From Orlajensenia flava (GTDB lineage Bacteria > Actinomycetota > Actinomycetes > Actinomycetales > Microbacteriaceae), in the NCBI RefSeq assembly GCF_004801905.1, contig NZ_SSSN01000003.1, forward strand, positions 1,071,246 to 1,135,245: a stretch of 64,000 nucleotides of DNA, read 5' to 3'. The notes below the pieces were generated by a model. That model saw only the letters and a program-made list of their open reading frames with translations. It made no database searches and was not told where the DNA came from. This document shows positions 42,445 to 51,596 of the stretch, piece by piece. The translations under genes were made by a program, and so were the position numbers. Numbering within the stretch: position 1 is the stretch's first letter; every line of letters begins with the position of its first letter.

Positions 42445-42795
42445 TCAGGCGACGAAGGCTCGAAGCCCCGGTCCGGAGAGCTCATCCTTCGGGATGAAGC
42501 CGTCCGCGCCGCTCGATTCGATCCTGCTGCCGTAGTCGCTGCGATCACGACTCGATGTGAGAACGATAGCGAAGGTTCCGAGCCCGCGCAGCGTCGGGAC
42601 GACGTCGAAGCCCATCGCATCGGGCAGCATGACGTCGAGCAACACGAGATCGGGCAGCATGTCGCCGATCAGTTCCACTCCTCGGGCGGCGGATGCGGCG
42701 TCGCCGACGACCTCGAAGCCGTCGGCTTCCAGCAGCCGACGCACCTGATCGCGAAACACGTCGTGATCGTCCACGATCACCACCCGAGAACTCAT
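42445..42795 (-). CDS. Stand-alone receiver-domain response regulator
   Basis: A 116-aa protein that is a receiver domain only: VVIVDDHDVFRDQVRRLLEA, the acceptor Asp in LVLLDVMLPDAMGFDVV, IVLTSSRDRSDYG, and FIPKDELSG with the conserved Lys. There is no output domain, so it would act by protein interaction or as a phosphate sink. It precedes the RR/histidine kinase pair by 39 nt on the same strand and is probably in the same operon. Confidence 0.9.
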   Translation of the reverse strand: MSSRVVIVDDHDVFRDQVRRLLEADGFEVVGDAASAARGVELIGDMLPDLVLLDVMLPDAMGFDVVPTLRGLGTFAIVLTSSRDRSDYGSRIESSGADGFIPKDELSGPGLRAFVA

Positions 42796-43166
42796 GCCCC
42801 CATTCTGTGACCCGACCGGCCGCGCATCCGAGCCCCACGATGAAGATCGGGGCTGGCCCTGAGAGCACCTGCGGGGAGCACACCGATGCCGCACACCCGG
42901 TCGGGGGTGGACCATGTGAGGGAACTCGCGATCAGGACGCGCCGGGCACAGCGGCAGCAGACGATCGCATTCCAGGGCCATCCTCCGAACCCGAGCGCGG
43001 AGAGGCTCAGCGGAGTTCGACAGGAAGGGCGACCCGAACCCGACGGGTCGCCTTTCCTGTGTCTGCAGGCGTCCCGCGCGGCCGTGACCCCCGTTCAGGG
43101 CTGCCACCCCGGTGGCCCGGTGCTCGCCCGGTGTCGAGCGTTCCGCCGACGGACGAGCATCGCAGC
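42796..43166. other. 371-nt intergenic region with an orphan hairpin
   Basis: This stretch separates the divergent receiver gene and the membrane protein gene. Open frames pass through it on both strands, but none has a recognisable product or coherent start. It contains one strong terminator-like hairpin (43020-43060) that does not follow any gene. A leader RNA or small RNA is possible; no clear promoter was found by eye. Confidence 0.5.
43020..43060 (+). terminator. Orphan terminator-like hairpin
   Basis: Arms of 17 nt pair with one G-U position (outer ACAGGAAG / TTTCCTGT, inner GGCGACCCG / CGGGTCGCC) around a 7-nt loop. It lies 107 nt upstream of the membrane protein gene at 43167. It could be an attenuator in that gene's leader or the end of an unannotated RNA. 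Confidence 0.65.
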
Positions 43167-43673
43167 ATGAGCCGCCACCGTGGACGGAGCACACCGTTCG
43201 TCTGGATCAAGCGCTACCTCGTTCCCGAGTTCGTCGGGACGGGGGCGTCGCTCCTCGGCGCGTGGAGCGGGTACGCGACCACCGGCTCGCTCGTCGTGGC
43301 AGCCATCGTCGGAACCCTCGCTGAGACGATCGGCTTCTACGGCGTCATCGCCGCGCGGACGGCGCTCGGCCACGCCCGGTCGGGGCGCGTGCGAGCCTCG
43401 TCCCCGCGCTCGCGCGGCGGGGTCGTCGCCCTGCTGACCGTGCGATCCATCGTCGCGGAGTTCGTTCCGGCCGAGGTCGTCGACACCCTCGCGGTTCGGC
43501 CGCTCCTGCTCTACGCGGTCCCGGCGGCCACCGGCAGTGGGCTCTCGGGATGGCTGCTCGGCAAGCTCGCCGCTGACCTGGTCTTCTACACGATCGCCGT
43601 CACGAGCTTCGAGGCCGGCCGCCGACTGATCCTCCCCCACTCCCTCAGCACCCGGAAGGCGCACTCCTCATGA
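43167..43673 (+). CDS. Small membrane protein coupled to a PLP decarboxylase
   Basis: A 168-aa protein with about four hydrophobic segments (GTGASLLGAWSGYATTGSLV; VAAIVGTLAETIGFYGVIAA; LLLYAVPAATGSGLSGWLLG; LAADLVFYTIAVTSFEAG) and basic loops. The start RHRGRSTPFVWIKRYLVPEF resembles membrane proteins that accompany ornithine-decarboxylase-like genes, but I know no named family. The ATG follows GGACGAG, and the stop overlaps the decarboxylase ATG (ATGA), indicating a joint function. Transport of an amino acid or polyamine is conceivable but unproven. Confidence 0.82.
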   Translation: MSRHRGRSTPFVWIKRYLVPEFVGTGASLLGAWSGYATTGSLVVAAIVGTLAETIGFYGVIAARTALGHARSGRVRASSPRSRGGVVALLTVRSIVAEFVPAEVVDTLAVRPLLLYAVPAATGSGLSGWLLGKLAADLVFYTIAVTSFEAGRRLILPHSLSTRKAHSS

Positions 43674-44899
43674 GCATCACCTCGATCGCGTTGTTCTCCC
43701 CCGAACCGACCGTCGCGCCGGTGCGTCGATTCCCGTCGCACCGCGAGCGCGTCCGCTCCGACCTCGCCCGCTACTCCCGCTCGATCGACCTGTTCTCGCT
43801 CGTGCGCGAGCACGGCTCACCGCTGTTGGTGCTCGATCCCTCGCGCATCCGTCGACAGGTGCGACGCCTCGCGCAGCAGCTTCCCGGCGCCGCAGTCCAC
43901 TTCGCCACCAAGACCCTCCCGCATCCGGCAGCCCTCCGCGCCGTCGCCGACGCGGGCGGCTCCTTCGAGGTGGCGTCGCGGAGCGAGATCGACCAGCTGC
44001 GATCGCTCGGAGTCGACCTGTCGTCGGCGATCCACACGCATCCCATCCGCTCGCGGCTCGACATCGACCACGCCCTGGCCGCCGGGGTGCGGCGCTTCGT
44101 CGTCGACAACCCCGGCGAACTGGCCAAGCTCGCCGACCTGCCGGCGGACGCCGACATTCTGGTGCGACTGAGCTTTCCCAATGCGGAGGCGGGGTGCGAC
44201 CTGTCGACGAAGTTCGGTGCGACGATTCCCCAGGCCGTCCCGCTGGTCGAGGCAGCCGTGCGACTGGGCATCCGGGTGGCGGGCTTCAGCTTCCACGTCG
44301 GAAGCCAGACCACCGCGGCAGCGCCGTTCGTGGAGGCGATCGCAGCGACGACACGCCTCATGACCTGCCTCGAGATCCGCCTCGGGCTGCACTTCGACGT
44401 GCTCGACATCGGTGGAGGGCTCCCCGTCGAGTACGACTCGCCCGTCGCCAGGCTGCCGAGGCTGGCATCGGGCATCCGTCACGCCATCCGCTCGTCCGGG
44501 CGGCACGATGCCCTCGTGCTCGAACCGGGCCGCTTCGTGACGGGCTCGGCGATGACCCTCGTGACTCGGGTCGTCGGTTCGTCAGAGCGCGTGGACGGCA
44601 CCTGGCACTACCTCGACGACGGGTTGTACGGGAGCTACTCGAACATCCTGACCGAGGGGGTCCATCCGCTCGTCTTCGCCGCCAGCGAGCTGCGCGGAGA
44701 CGCACCGCGCCGCCGGGAGCCGGTGACGCTGGCCGGACCGACCTGCGACAGCATCGACGTGATCGCTCGGGGTCTCGAGCTTCCTCCGCTGCACGAGGGA
44801 GACCTGCTCGTGAGCCCGATGATGGGCGCGTACACCACCGCGACGGCGACGGGCTTCAACGGCCTGCCGCCGACGCAGGTGGTGGTGCTGGATCGCTGA
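43670..44899 (+). CDS. Ornithine/DAP/arginine decarboxylase family 2 enzyme
   Basis: A 409-aa fold-type III PLP enzyme. The PLP Lys81 lies in VHFATKTLPHPAALRAV. Other family motifs are SFEVASRSEIDQL, the FHVGSQ His region, DIGGGLP (phosphate-binding glycines), LEPGRFV, and the active-site Cys/Asp motif GPTCDSIDVIA characteristic of ornithine/lysine decarboxylases. It probably decarboxylates a basic amino acid to a polyamine-type amine. Tight coupling to the small membrane protein and absence of other polyamine genes make a housekeeping spermidine role less likely than a specialised one. Confidence 0.88.
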   Translation: MSITSIALFSPEPTVAPVRRFPSHRERVRSDLARYSRSIDLFSLVREHGSPLLVLDPSRIRRQVRRLAQQLPGAAVHFATKTLPHPAALRAVADAGGSFEVASRSEIDQLRSLGVDLSSAIHTHPIRSRLDIDHALAAGVRRFVVDNPGELAKLADLPADADILVRLSFPNAEAGCDLSTKFGATIPQAVPLVEAAVRLGIRVAGFSFHVGSQTTAAAPFVEAIAATTRLMTCLEIRLGLHFDVLDIGGGLPVEYDSPVARLPRLASGIRHAIRSSGRHDALVLEPGRFVTGSAMTLVTRVVGSSERVDGTWHYLDDGLYGSYSNILTEGVHPLVFAASELRGDAPRRREPVTLAGPTCDSIDVIARGLELPPLHEGDLLVSPMMGAYTTATATGFNGLPPTQVVVLDR

Positions 44900-44902
44900 G
44901 GC

Positions 44903-46708
44903 TCAGACCAGCGAGTCACGCCACGCAGCGTGCAGCTGGGCGAAGCGCCCGGTCCCGTCGATGAGCTCGTCGGGTGATCCATCCTCGACGATGCGTCCGT
45001 TCTCCATCACGAGCACACGATCGGCGATCGCGACCGTCGAGAGGCGGTGGGCGATGATGACGGCGGTGCGATCGGCGAGCAGGGTCTGCAGGGCCTCTTG
45101 GACGAGTCGCTCGCTCGGGATGTCGAGCGAGGAGGTCGCCTCGTCGAGGATCAGCACCGCGGGATCGGCGAGGAACGCGCGCGCGAACGAGATCAGCTGT
45201 CGCTGTCCGGCGCTCACCCGCCCGCCGCGCTTGTTAACGTCGGTGTCGTAACCGTTCGGGAGGCCGCGAATGAAGTCGTCGGCACCCACCGCCTGCGCCG
45301 CGTGGATGATCTCATCCATCGAGGCCCCGGGACGACCGATGGCGATGTTGTCCGCCACCGATCCCGAGAACAAGTAGGCCTCCTGCGTGACCATGACGAT
45401 CGCGCGCCGCAGGTCCTTCGGATGCAGGTCGCGCAGGTCGATTCCGTCGAGGCTGACCCGTCCGTCCGTCGGGTCGTAGAAGCGCGAGATGAGCTTCGCG
45501 AGGGTCGACTTGCCGGCTCCCGTCGACCCCACCAACGCGATCGTCTGCCCCGCCGGGATGTCGAGGTCGAACCGCGGCAGGATCATCCGGTCGGCCCGAT
45601 AGGCGAACTCGACGTCCTCGAACCGCACCCGACCCTTCGCCGACCACAGGTCGACGGGCTTGGCCGGGTCGAGGACGCCGGGCTCCTCCTCGAGCACGCC
45701 CGAGATCTTCTCCAGCGCTGCGGCGGCCGATTGGTAGGAGTTGTAGAACATCGCCATCTCCTCGATCGGGTCGAAGAAGCGCCGCGTGTAGAGCAGCGCG
45801 GCCAGCAGCACGCCGATGGCCAGCTGCCCCTCGATCACGCGGAACCCGCCGACGAGCAGCACGATGCCGACGGTCACGTTGCCGATGAGCACCAGGCTGG
45901 GGTCGAACACTCCGAACAACTGGATGACGCGCGCGTTGACGTCGCGGTAGTCCTCGGTGAGGTCGCCGAACTCCTTCTCGTTGCGCTTCTCCACGCGGAA
46001 CGCCTTGACGGCACGAATGCCCGTCATGGTCTCGACGAACTTGACGATCAACCGGGCCGACGCGACCCGCGAGCGCCGGAACAGCGTTTGCGAGCGCCTC
46101 TGGAACCAGCGGGTGAGGAAGAACAGCGGCACCAGCGAGCACATCAGCACGACACCGGAGACCCAGTCGAGCCAGAACAACGCGACCGCGATGAAGCCCA
46201 TGTAGAGCACGCCGCGGATGAGATTGTTGATGCCCTCGTCGAGCAGCTCGCGGATGGAGTCGAGGTCGCTGGTCTGACGCGAGATGATGCGCCCCGACGT
46301 GTACGACTCGTGGAACTCGAGGCTGAGCCGCTGCGTGTGCAGGAAGACGCGGGTGCGCAGGTCGATGAGGATCGCCTGCGAGATGCGCGCGCTCAGCACG
46401 GTGTACCAGGAGATCAGGGCCGCGCCGGCGACACCGGTGAAGAGGTAGGCCCCGCCGGCGAGCGCCAGCGGCATCCAGTCCTGCTTCATGAGGGCGGGAA
46501 GCCCTTGGTCGATGCCGATCGCGATGAGGGCGGGCCCGGCCACCTGGAAGGCGGTCGAGATCACGATCACGGCGATGCTGATCGCCACCCGCTTGCGCTC
46601 GGGGCGCAACAGGCTGCCGAGCAGGCGCAGTGACCGGCGGCGGATCTGCCGCGACTCCTCGGGAGTGAAGTCGTGGCGCTCCTCCCCCTGTACACCGATG
46701 ACGCTCAT
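44903..46708 (-). CDS. ABC exporter half-transporter, subunit 2 (canonical Walker B)
   Basis: A 601-aa fused membrane/ATPase protein. Six helices occupy about 40-320. The nucleotide-binding domain has Walker [10 protein letters not shown], Walker B plus catalytic Glu in [12 protein letters not shown], and the switch His in [13 protein letters not shown]. Its signature motif is [10 protein letters not shown], degenerate compared with LSGGQ. The ATG overlaps the stop of the partner gene (ATGA). The deviations complement those of the partner, so the pair should form a heterodimer with one active ATP site. Substrate unknown (drug, lipid or peptide). Confidence 0.93.
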   Translation of the reverse strand: MSVIGVQGEERHDFTPEESRQIRRRSLRLLGSLLRPERKRVAISIAVIVISTAFQVAGPALIAIGIDQGLPALMKQDWMPLALAGGAYLFTGVAGAALISWYTVLSARISQAILIDLRTRVFLHTQRLSLEFHESYTSGRIISRQTSDLDSIRELLDEGINNLIRGVLYMGFIAVALFWLDWVSGVVLMCSLVPLFFLTRWFQRRSQTLFRRSRVASARLIVKFVETMTGIRAVKAFRVEKRNEKEFGDLTEDYRDVNARVIQLFGVFDPSLVLIGNVTVGIVLLVGGFRVIEGQLAIGVLLAALLYTRRFFDPIEEMAMFYNSYQSAAAALEKISGVLEEEPGVLDPAKPVDLWSAKGRVRFEDVEFAYRADRMILPRFDLDIPAGQTIALVGSTGAGKSTLAKLISRFYDPTDGRVSLDGIDLRDLHPKDLRRAIVMVTQEAYLFSGSVADNIAIGRPGASMDEIIHAAQAVGADDFIRGLPNGYDTDVNKRGGRVSAGQRQLISFARAFLADPAVLILDEATSSLDIPSERLVQEALQTLLADRTAVIIAHRLSTVAIADRVLVMENGRIVEDGSPDELIDGTGRFAQLHAAWRDSLV

Positions 46709-48570
46709 CGGGTCACCTCCTCACGGTGTTCGAACAGATCTCGATCGCCCTCGCGGGCGCGTTCGCGCTTCTCCTCGTCCTCGAGGCTCGAGATGACGAA
46801 GCGGTAGTGCTCGCTGGAGGCCAGCAGTGCCGAGTGCGTCCCGACGGCGGTGATGCGGCCGTCCTCGAGGAGCGCCACCCGATCGGCCAACATCACCGTC
46901 GAGGGGCGATGAGCGACGATGAGCGCGGTCGTGGAGGCGAGCACCGTGCGGAGGGCTGCCTCCACCAGCGCCTCCGTGTCGACATCGAGGGCGGACAGAG
47001 GGTCGTCGAGCACGAGCACGGCGGGCTTGGCGGCCACCGCCCTGGCCAGCGCCAGCCGCTGACGCTGGCCGCCCGAGAGGCTCATGCCCTCCTCGCCGAC
47101 GAGCGTGTCGACGCCATCCGGCAGGTCGTAGGCGAACTGCGCCTGCGCGATGTGCAGGGCCTCATCGAGCGCCGCATCCGCCTCGGTGCTGCGCTCCCCG
47201 AACTCGGGACGCCCGAGCAGGACGTTGTCGCGCACCGAAGCCGAGAACAGGGTGGCGTCCTCGAACGCCATCGCGATGTGACGACGCAGCTCCTCGCGGG
47301 TGAGGTCGCGCACGTCCACGTCGTCGAGGCGGATGCTGCCGCCGGTGACGTCGTAGAGGCGCGTGGCCAGCGCGGTGATGGTCGACTTGCCCGAACCGGT
47401 CAGGCCGACGAGGGCCATGGTCTCGCCGGGCTCGAGCTCCAGTTGCACGCCGTCGACGAGGTCGTCGAATCGCTCGGGCGAGTCCTGGTAGCGGAAGTGC
47501 ACGTCGTCGAATACCAGCCGGCCACGCGGATCGTCGATGGTGACCGGCTCGTCGGGGTCGCGGATGGAGTTCTGCTCGTCGAGCACGTCGAAGAACCGGT
47601 CGGTGGCCGTGCGCGTGTCGAGGGTCATCGACAGCAGGAAACCGATCGACTCGATCGGGAAGCGCAGCACGGTGGCCGTCGCGAAGAACGCGACCAGCGT
47701 GCCGACGCTGAGCGCTCCGCTCACCGAGAGTCCGGCGCCGACGACGAGGCAGATGGCGAACGCCACGTCGGGCACCATGAGCAGCCACAGCCAGATTCCG
47801 GCGATGGCCCTGGCCTTCTCGATCTCGGTGCCGCGCAGTGCCTCGGCCTGCGACGCGAAGTTCTTCAGCGCGTACTTTCCACGCCCGAAGGCCTTCAACA
47901 CGCGGATGCCGTGCACCGACTCCTCCACGGCGGTGGCGAGGTCACCGGCCTGGTCCTGGCTGCGCCGAGCGATCTGCGAGTACTTGCCCTCGAAGACGAA
48001 CCCGTAGATCCACAGCGGCACCGAGCAGACCAGGAAGATGAGCCCGAGCACCCAGTTCATCGACACCAGGATGCCGAAGCCCACGATGATGGTGAGCACG
48101 TTGACGACCAGCAGGATGATGCCGAAGGCGAGCCAGCGGCGGATGAGGCTCAGGTCTGTCATCGCGCGCGAGAGCAGCTGACCGCTCGGCCAGCGATCGT
48201 GGAAGGCCACGGGCAGGTCCTGCAGGCGTGCGTAGAGCGAGTTGCGCATGCTCGCCTCGACGTGCGTTCCCGGGGTGAGCACGAACCACCGGCGCAGACC
48301 GATGAGGATCGCCTCGAACACGCCGAGGCCGATGACCGCGAGCGAAGCGGGCACGATCGCCGACGCATCGCCGTCGGTGAGAGGACCGTCGACGAGGAAC
48401 TGGAGCACCTGCGGGATCGCGAGCGCGACGAGGCTCGCGATCATCGCTACCGTGGCGCCCGCGATGAGGCGCGGCACGGCGGGCTTGACGTAGGGATACA
48501 GCCGAAGCAGCGTTCGGATGGTTCCCTGGCGCTCGGGAGCGGGTTGCTGGCGGGGGACGGTGGCAGCCAT
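46705..48570 (-). CDS. ABC exporter half-transporter, subunit 1 (degenerate Walker B)
   Basis: A 621-aa fused exporter subunit. Membrane helices span about 30-320; the NBD carries Walker [10 protein letters not shown] and a perfect signature [16 protein letters not shown]. Walker B reads [12 protein letters not shown], with Asp in place of the catalytic Glu, as in the inactive site of TM287/288-type heterodimers. An acidic/basic charged tail follows ([20 protein letters not shown]). The ATG at 48570 is served by AGGACCAGAC. It is preceded by a 140-nt leader with a 27-codon ORF. Confidence 0.93.
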   Translation of the reverse strand: MAATVPRQQPAPERQGTIRTLLRLYPYVKPAVPRLIAGATVAMIASLVALAIPQVLQFLVDGPLTDGDASAIVPASLAVIGLGVFEAILIGLRRWFVLTPGTHVEASMRNSLYARLQDLPVAFHDRWPSGQLLSRAMTDLSLIRRWLAFGIILLVVNVLTIIVGFGILVSMNWVLGLIFLVCSVPLWIYGFVFEGKYSQIARRSQDQAGDLATAVEESVHGIRVLKAFGRGKYALKNFASQAEALRGTEIEKARAIAGIWLWLLMVPDVAFAICLVVGAGLSVSGALSVGTLVAFFATATVLRFPIESIGFLLSMTLDTRTATDRFFDVLDEQNSIRDPDEPVTIDDPRGRLVFDDVHFRYQDSPERFDDLVDGVQLELEPGETMALVGLTGSGKSTITALATRLYDVTGGSIRLDDVDVRDLTREELRRHIAMAFEDATLFSASVRDNVLLGRPEFGERSTEADAALDEALHIAQAQFAYDLPDGVDTLVGEEGMSLSGGQRQRLALARAVAAKPAVLVLDDPLSALDVDTEALVEAALRTVLASTTALIVAHRPSTVMLADRVALLEDGRITAVGTHSALLASSEHYRFVISSLEDEEKRERAREGDRDLFEHREEVTR

Positions 48571-48710
48571 GTCTGGTCCTGAGAGGTGCGTCGAGCGCGG
48601 CGGATGGCCGTCTCGAGGTGCGGATGCGGGGTGTGGCCGGCGGCTGGTTAGCCGGTCCGACGTGCGCTGATCCGGGCGGCGGGCCCGGGCGTGAGGGTGC
48701 TGGGCGGTGG

Positions 48711-48794
48711 TCAGCCGATGGCCGGTCGGGAGGCGGACACGACGACGCGGCCGAGGTGCCCGAGGGTCCGGGTCGTGATCTCGGTGGTCTTCAT
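48711..48794 (-). CDS. Putative 27-aa leader peptide upstream of the ABC exporter
   Basis: An ATG preceded by GGAGGA with 4-nt spacing opens a 27-codon frame starting [15 protein letters not shown], rich in Thr at the front and in Val/Ser/Arg at the end, closing with TGA at 48711. A convincing promoter lies 55 nt upstream, and 140 nt with potential hairpins (CCGGGC/GCCCGG near 48672-48688; CGGCT/AGCCG) separate it from the exporter ATG. The layout resembles translational or transcriptional attenuation leaders of resistance genes. It could be merely incidental; no homology was checked. Confidence 0.55.
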   Translation of the reverse strand: MKTTEITTRTLGHLGRVVVSASRPAIG

Positions 48795-48855
48795 GGTGTC
48801 CTCCAGCGCGTTCTTCGTGTTCATCCGTGCGCCCGCGGGCGGCGAGCAGCCCTAC

Positions 48856-48884
48856 AGGATATGCCGGGCTCGTCGATTGCGCAA
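48856..48884 (-). promoter_or_regulatory. Promoter of the leader ORF / ABC exporter operon
   Basis: Minus strand -35 TTGCGC (48879-48884), 17-nt spacer, -10 TATCCT (48856-48861). Predicted transcription start is near 48849, giving about 55 nt of leader before the 27-codon ORF. Confidence 0.7.
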
Positions 48885-48968
48885 GCACTGCATCCGTGCC
48901 CGTCGCCGGCGGGCGTGCATCGGCCACTACTGTGGAGAACGCCTCATGGCGAGCGCGAAGGGAGTGGT

Positions 48969-51596
48969 GTGCGCACAGTCTCCCTCGTGCTGCGCCGTTC
49001 ACGCGCCCGGGCCGCCCTCCTCGCCGTGTGCGCGCTCGTCGTGCTCCTGGGCGCGGCAGGGTCCACGGTGATCGCCGGCGGGCTGCTCGCTCGCGCCGAG
49101 GCCGGCGTTGTGTCGGTGCTGGGGGCGAACGACGACTCCACGCGGTTCGACGTCGTCGCGACCGGGGTCGATCCCGATGACCGCGCCCGGGTCGGGGCAA
49201 TCATCGACAAGGCGCTCGCGCGCCTGGGAACGCTCGCGACCCGGGTGGACGAGACGAGCGCGGACACGGGAGGAGACCAGTCGAGCGTCACGCGATCGGT
49301 GCGCCCGAGCGCGCAGGCGCTCAGCGTCCCCGGCGCGACCGCCCTCTCCGAGCGACTCGATCGGGTCGTCGCGTCGCTGCAGCCGGATGCGGTGGAGGGT
49401 ACTCAGCTGACGACGTCAGGCGGGCTGCCCGACCTGCTTCACCAGATCCGGCGCGGGATGCTCGCCGAATGGTCTGTCGCCCCGATTCCCCTCGCCCTCG
49501 TGCTCGTGTTCGCTCTGATCGCTCTCGTGCAGGTCGCCTCGCTCCTCGTCGAGGCCCGGCGCAGCGAAACCGCCCTGCTCAGCGGCCGCGGTGCGACGCC
49601 CGTGGATCTGGCGGCGCTCGGGCTCGTCGAAGGCCTCGTGGTCGGCGCCCCCGCCGCCGTCTGCGGTTGGGCGATCGGGGTCGCTGCGGCGGGGCCGGCG
49701 GCCCTGTCGAGCTGGCCGCTCGCCGGCGTCACGGCCGCTCTCTGCGCGCTCGCGCTGAGCGTCACGGCGGCGCTCGCCGGGCGCCGGACGGGCATGGCCC
49801 GGCGCAGCGCTGCGCCTGCGGCCCTCGTGATCGGCACCGTCCTCCTGGTCATCGTCGCCGTCACCACCACCGGCCAGCTCATCCGCAACGGCGCCATCAA
49901 TGGCGATTCGATCGACCTGATCGCCCTCTGCTCCCCGGTCGTGCTGCTCGTCTCAGGGGCCCTGCTCGCCGTGCTGGTCTTCCGGCCACTCGCCGGATGG
50001 TACGCCGCTTTCGCGGCTCGTCGACGTGGGTTCTCCCCGTCGTTCGGCGCCCGCCAACTCGCCCGCCGCACCACCGTGATGCCCGTCGCCGTGCTGAGCA
50101 TCGCCTTGGCGACCGGGGCGGCCGTCTTCGCTGCCGGCTACTCCGCGACCTGGACAGCCGACGCGAGCGCGCGAGCCGACCGAGGGAACGGAGCGGACGT
50201 GAGGGTGCGCTTGGCCGACCTGCCCGACGGTTCCGACAGCACGTCCATCTCTCCAGCCGAGGCGGTCCAGCGTGTCGCGTCGATCACCGGCGTGAGCGAT
50301 GCCGCACCGTTGTCGACCGCATCCCTCCGTATCGGTTCGGATCCCGCCGACCTCGTCGCCATAGCCGGCTCGCGCGTCGCGGCGATCATGAGTCCGGTCG
50401 GCGGCACCGTCGATCCGGCGGCCATCGGGCGAGCCATCACGACGGCGGCGCCCGGACTCGCCCTGCCCCCCGGCGCCGCGGTGGTCAGCCTCGACGTGGG
50501 CATCACGGCGCCGGCCGATCAGGCTCGCGGCAGCGTGATCGCCACCATCCGACTGGCGGATGCCGATGGCGCGCTGGTCTCCGTGCCGGCCGGGTCGCTG
50601 GCCGTGGATTCGGGGAGAGGATCGCTGTCCGCCACGGTTCCGTCGCATACCGGTGCATGGCGGTTGCTCGCCATCGACGTCGAACTCCGCGATGCGAACG
50701 GTGCGTCGGGCATCGCCGCGTCCGTTCGATCGGCGTCCGCCGACGGAACCCCGCTGGCCGTGCCCAGCGGCCCGGTCGACCTGTCGTCGTTGAATGCGTC
50801 CGGTCGCGTGATGGCTAAGGTCGACGGGTCGCCCGTACCCGCCGTCGTCTCCCGAGCGCTCGCCGATTCCTCGGGCCTCAAGATCGGCGACCCCCTGCCG
50901 ATCAGCTTCGACGACGCCGTGCGCTCCACCACGGTAAAGGTCGCCGGCATCGTCGCCGTCGTGCCGGGCAGCAGTATGGACGCAGCACTCGTCGCCGACC
51001 TTCCCAGTCTCGACGACGCCCTCCTGCGCGGCAACGACACGGCGAGCCCCACCGACGAGGTCTGGGCGAGCGCGGGCGATCCGGCGTCCGCAGCCACGGC
51101 CGCACGCGCGGCGATCCCCGACGCGCAGGTCAGCATCGCGGAGCCGAACGGCGCCACGAGGCTCGCGGGCGCCGCGATCGGCGCTCTGTGGATCGGCTTC
51201 GCGGTATCCGCCGTTCTCGCCCTGGTGTCCGTCGTCGCGGTCGCCATCACCCTGACGATGACACGCCGAGAGGAGTCCGCCGTGCTGCGCGCGCTCGGCG
51301 TCGGAGCGCGCGAACAATCGCGCTCGAGAGGGCTCGAACTCGCGCTGCTGGTGGTGCTCTCCATCCTCCTCGGCGTCATCAGTGGGCTGGCCGCGGTCTT
51401 CGCCGCCGCCGGCCCGCTCGCGCGAGGAGCGGTGGTCGCGGCGCCCCTCCCCGTACCGCTGGCTCCTGACGTCGATGCGCTCGCCCTGACCGCTGCCGTA
51501 CTCGGCCTGGCCGTCGGTCTGGGAGTCGTCGTGTCGGGCTACACGCTCGCGGTGCGATCCGGCGCGACGACGGCGCTGGTGAGAGGGGAACGGTGA
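48969..51596 (+). CDS. FtsX-like ABC transporter permease 1
   Basis: An 875-aa MacB/FtsX-type permease. An N-terminal helix ([20 protein letters not shown]) is followed by a large outside domain, a cluster of helices around 170-400, a second extracytoplasmic region with beta-rich sequence, and three C-terminal helices typical of FtsX ([20 protein letters not shown], then [20 protein letters not shown]). This is a duplicated FtsX arrangement as in MacB-like lipoprotein/antibiotic systems. Starts with GTG behind GGAG. First of four coupled genes: permease, permease, ATPase, ATPase. Function likely mechanotransmission or lipid/peptide export. Confidence 0.88.
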   Translation: MRTVSLVLRRSRARAALLAVCALVVLLGAAGSTVIAGGLLARAEAGVVSVLGANDDSTRFDVVATGVDPDDRARVGAIIDKALARLGTLATRVDETSADTGGDQSSVTRSVRPSAQALSVPGATALSERLDRVVASLQPDAVEGTQLTTSGGLPDLLHQIRRGMLAEWSVAPIPLALVLVFALIALVQVASLLVEARRSETALLSGRGATPVDLAALGLVEGLVVGAPAAVCGWAIGVAAAGPAALSSWPLAGVTAALCALALSVTAALAGRRTGMARRSAAPAALVIGTVLLVIVAVTTTGQLIRNGAINGDSIDLIALCSPVVLLVSGALLAVLVFRPLAGWYAAFAARRRGFSPSFGARQLARRTTVMPVAVLSIALATGAAVFAAGYSATWTADASARADRGNGADVRVRLADLPDGSDSTSISPAEAVQRVASITGVSDAAPLSTASLRIGSDPADLVAIAGSRVAAIMSPVGGTVDPAAIGRAITTAAPGLALPPGAAVVSLDVGITAPADQARGSVIATIRLADADGALVSVPAGSLAVDSGRGSLSATVPSHTGAWRLLAIDVELRDANGASGIAASVRSASADGTPLAVPSGPVDLSSLNASGRVMAKVDGSPVPAVVSRALADSSGLKIGDPLPISFDDAVRSTTVKVAGIVAVVPGSSMDAALVADLPSLDDALLRGNDTASPTDEVWASAGDPASAATAARAAIPDAQVSIAEPNGATRLAGAAIGALWIGFAVSAVLALVSVVAVAITLTMTRREESAVLRALGVGAREQSRSRGLELALLVVLSILLGVISGLAAVFAAAGPLARGAVVAAPLPVPLAPDVDALALTAAVLGLAVGLGVVVSGYTLAVRSGATTALVRGER

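Noticed and set aside
43007-43210. 67-codon minus-strand ORF ending near the orphan hairpin
   Set aside because: It overlaps the start of the well-supported membrane protein gene and has Arg/Gly-rich composition typical of shadows.
46705-49200. In-frame N-terminal extension of the 621-aa ABC subunit to 831 codons
   Set aside because: The extra residues are a Pro/Arg/His-rich shadow; the family N-terminus and AGGACC ribosome binding site place the start at 48570, and the extension would cover the leader ORF.
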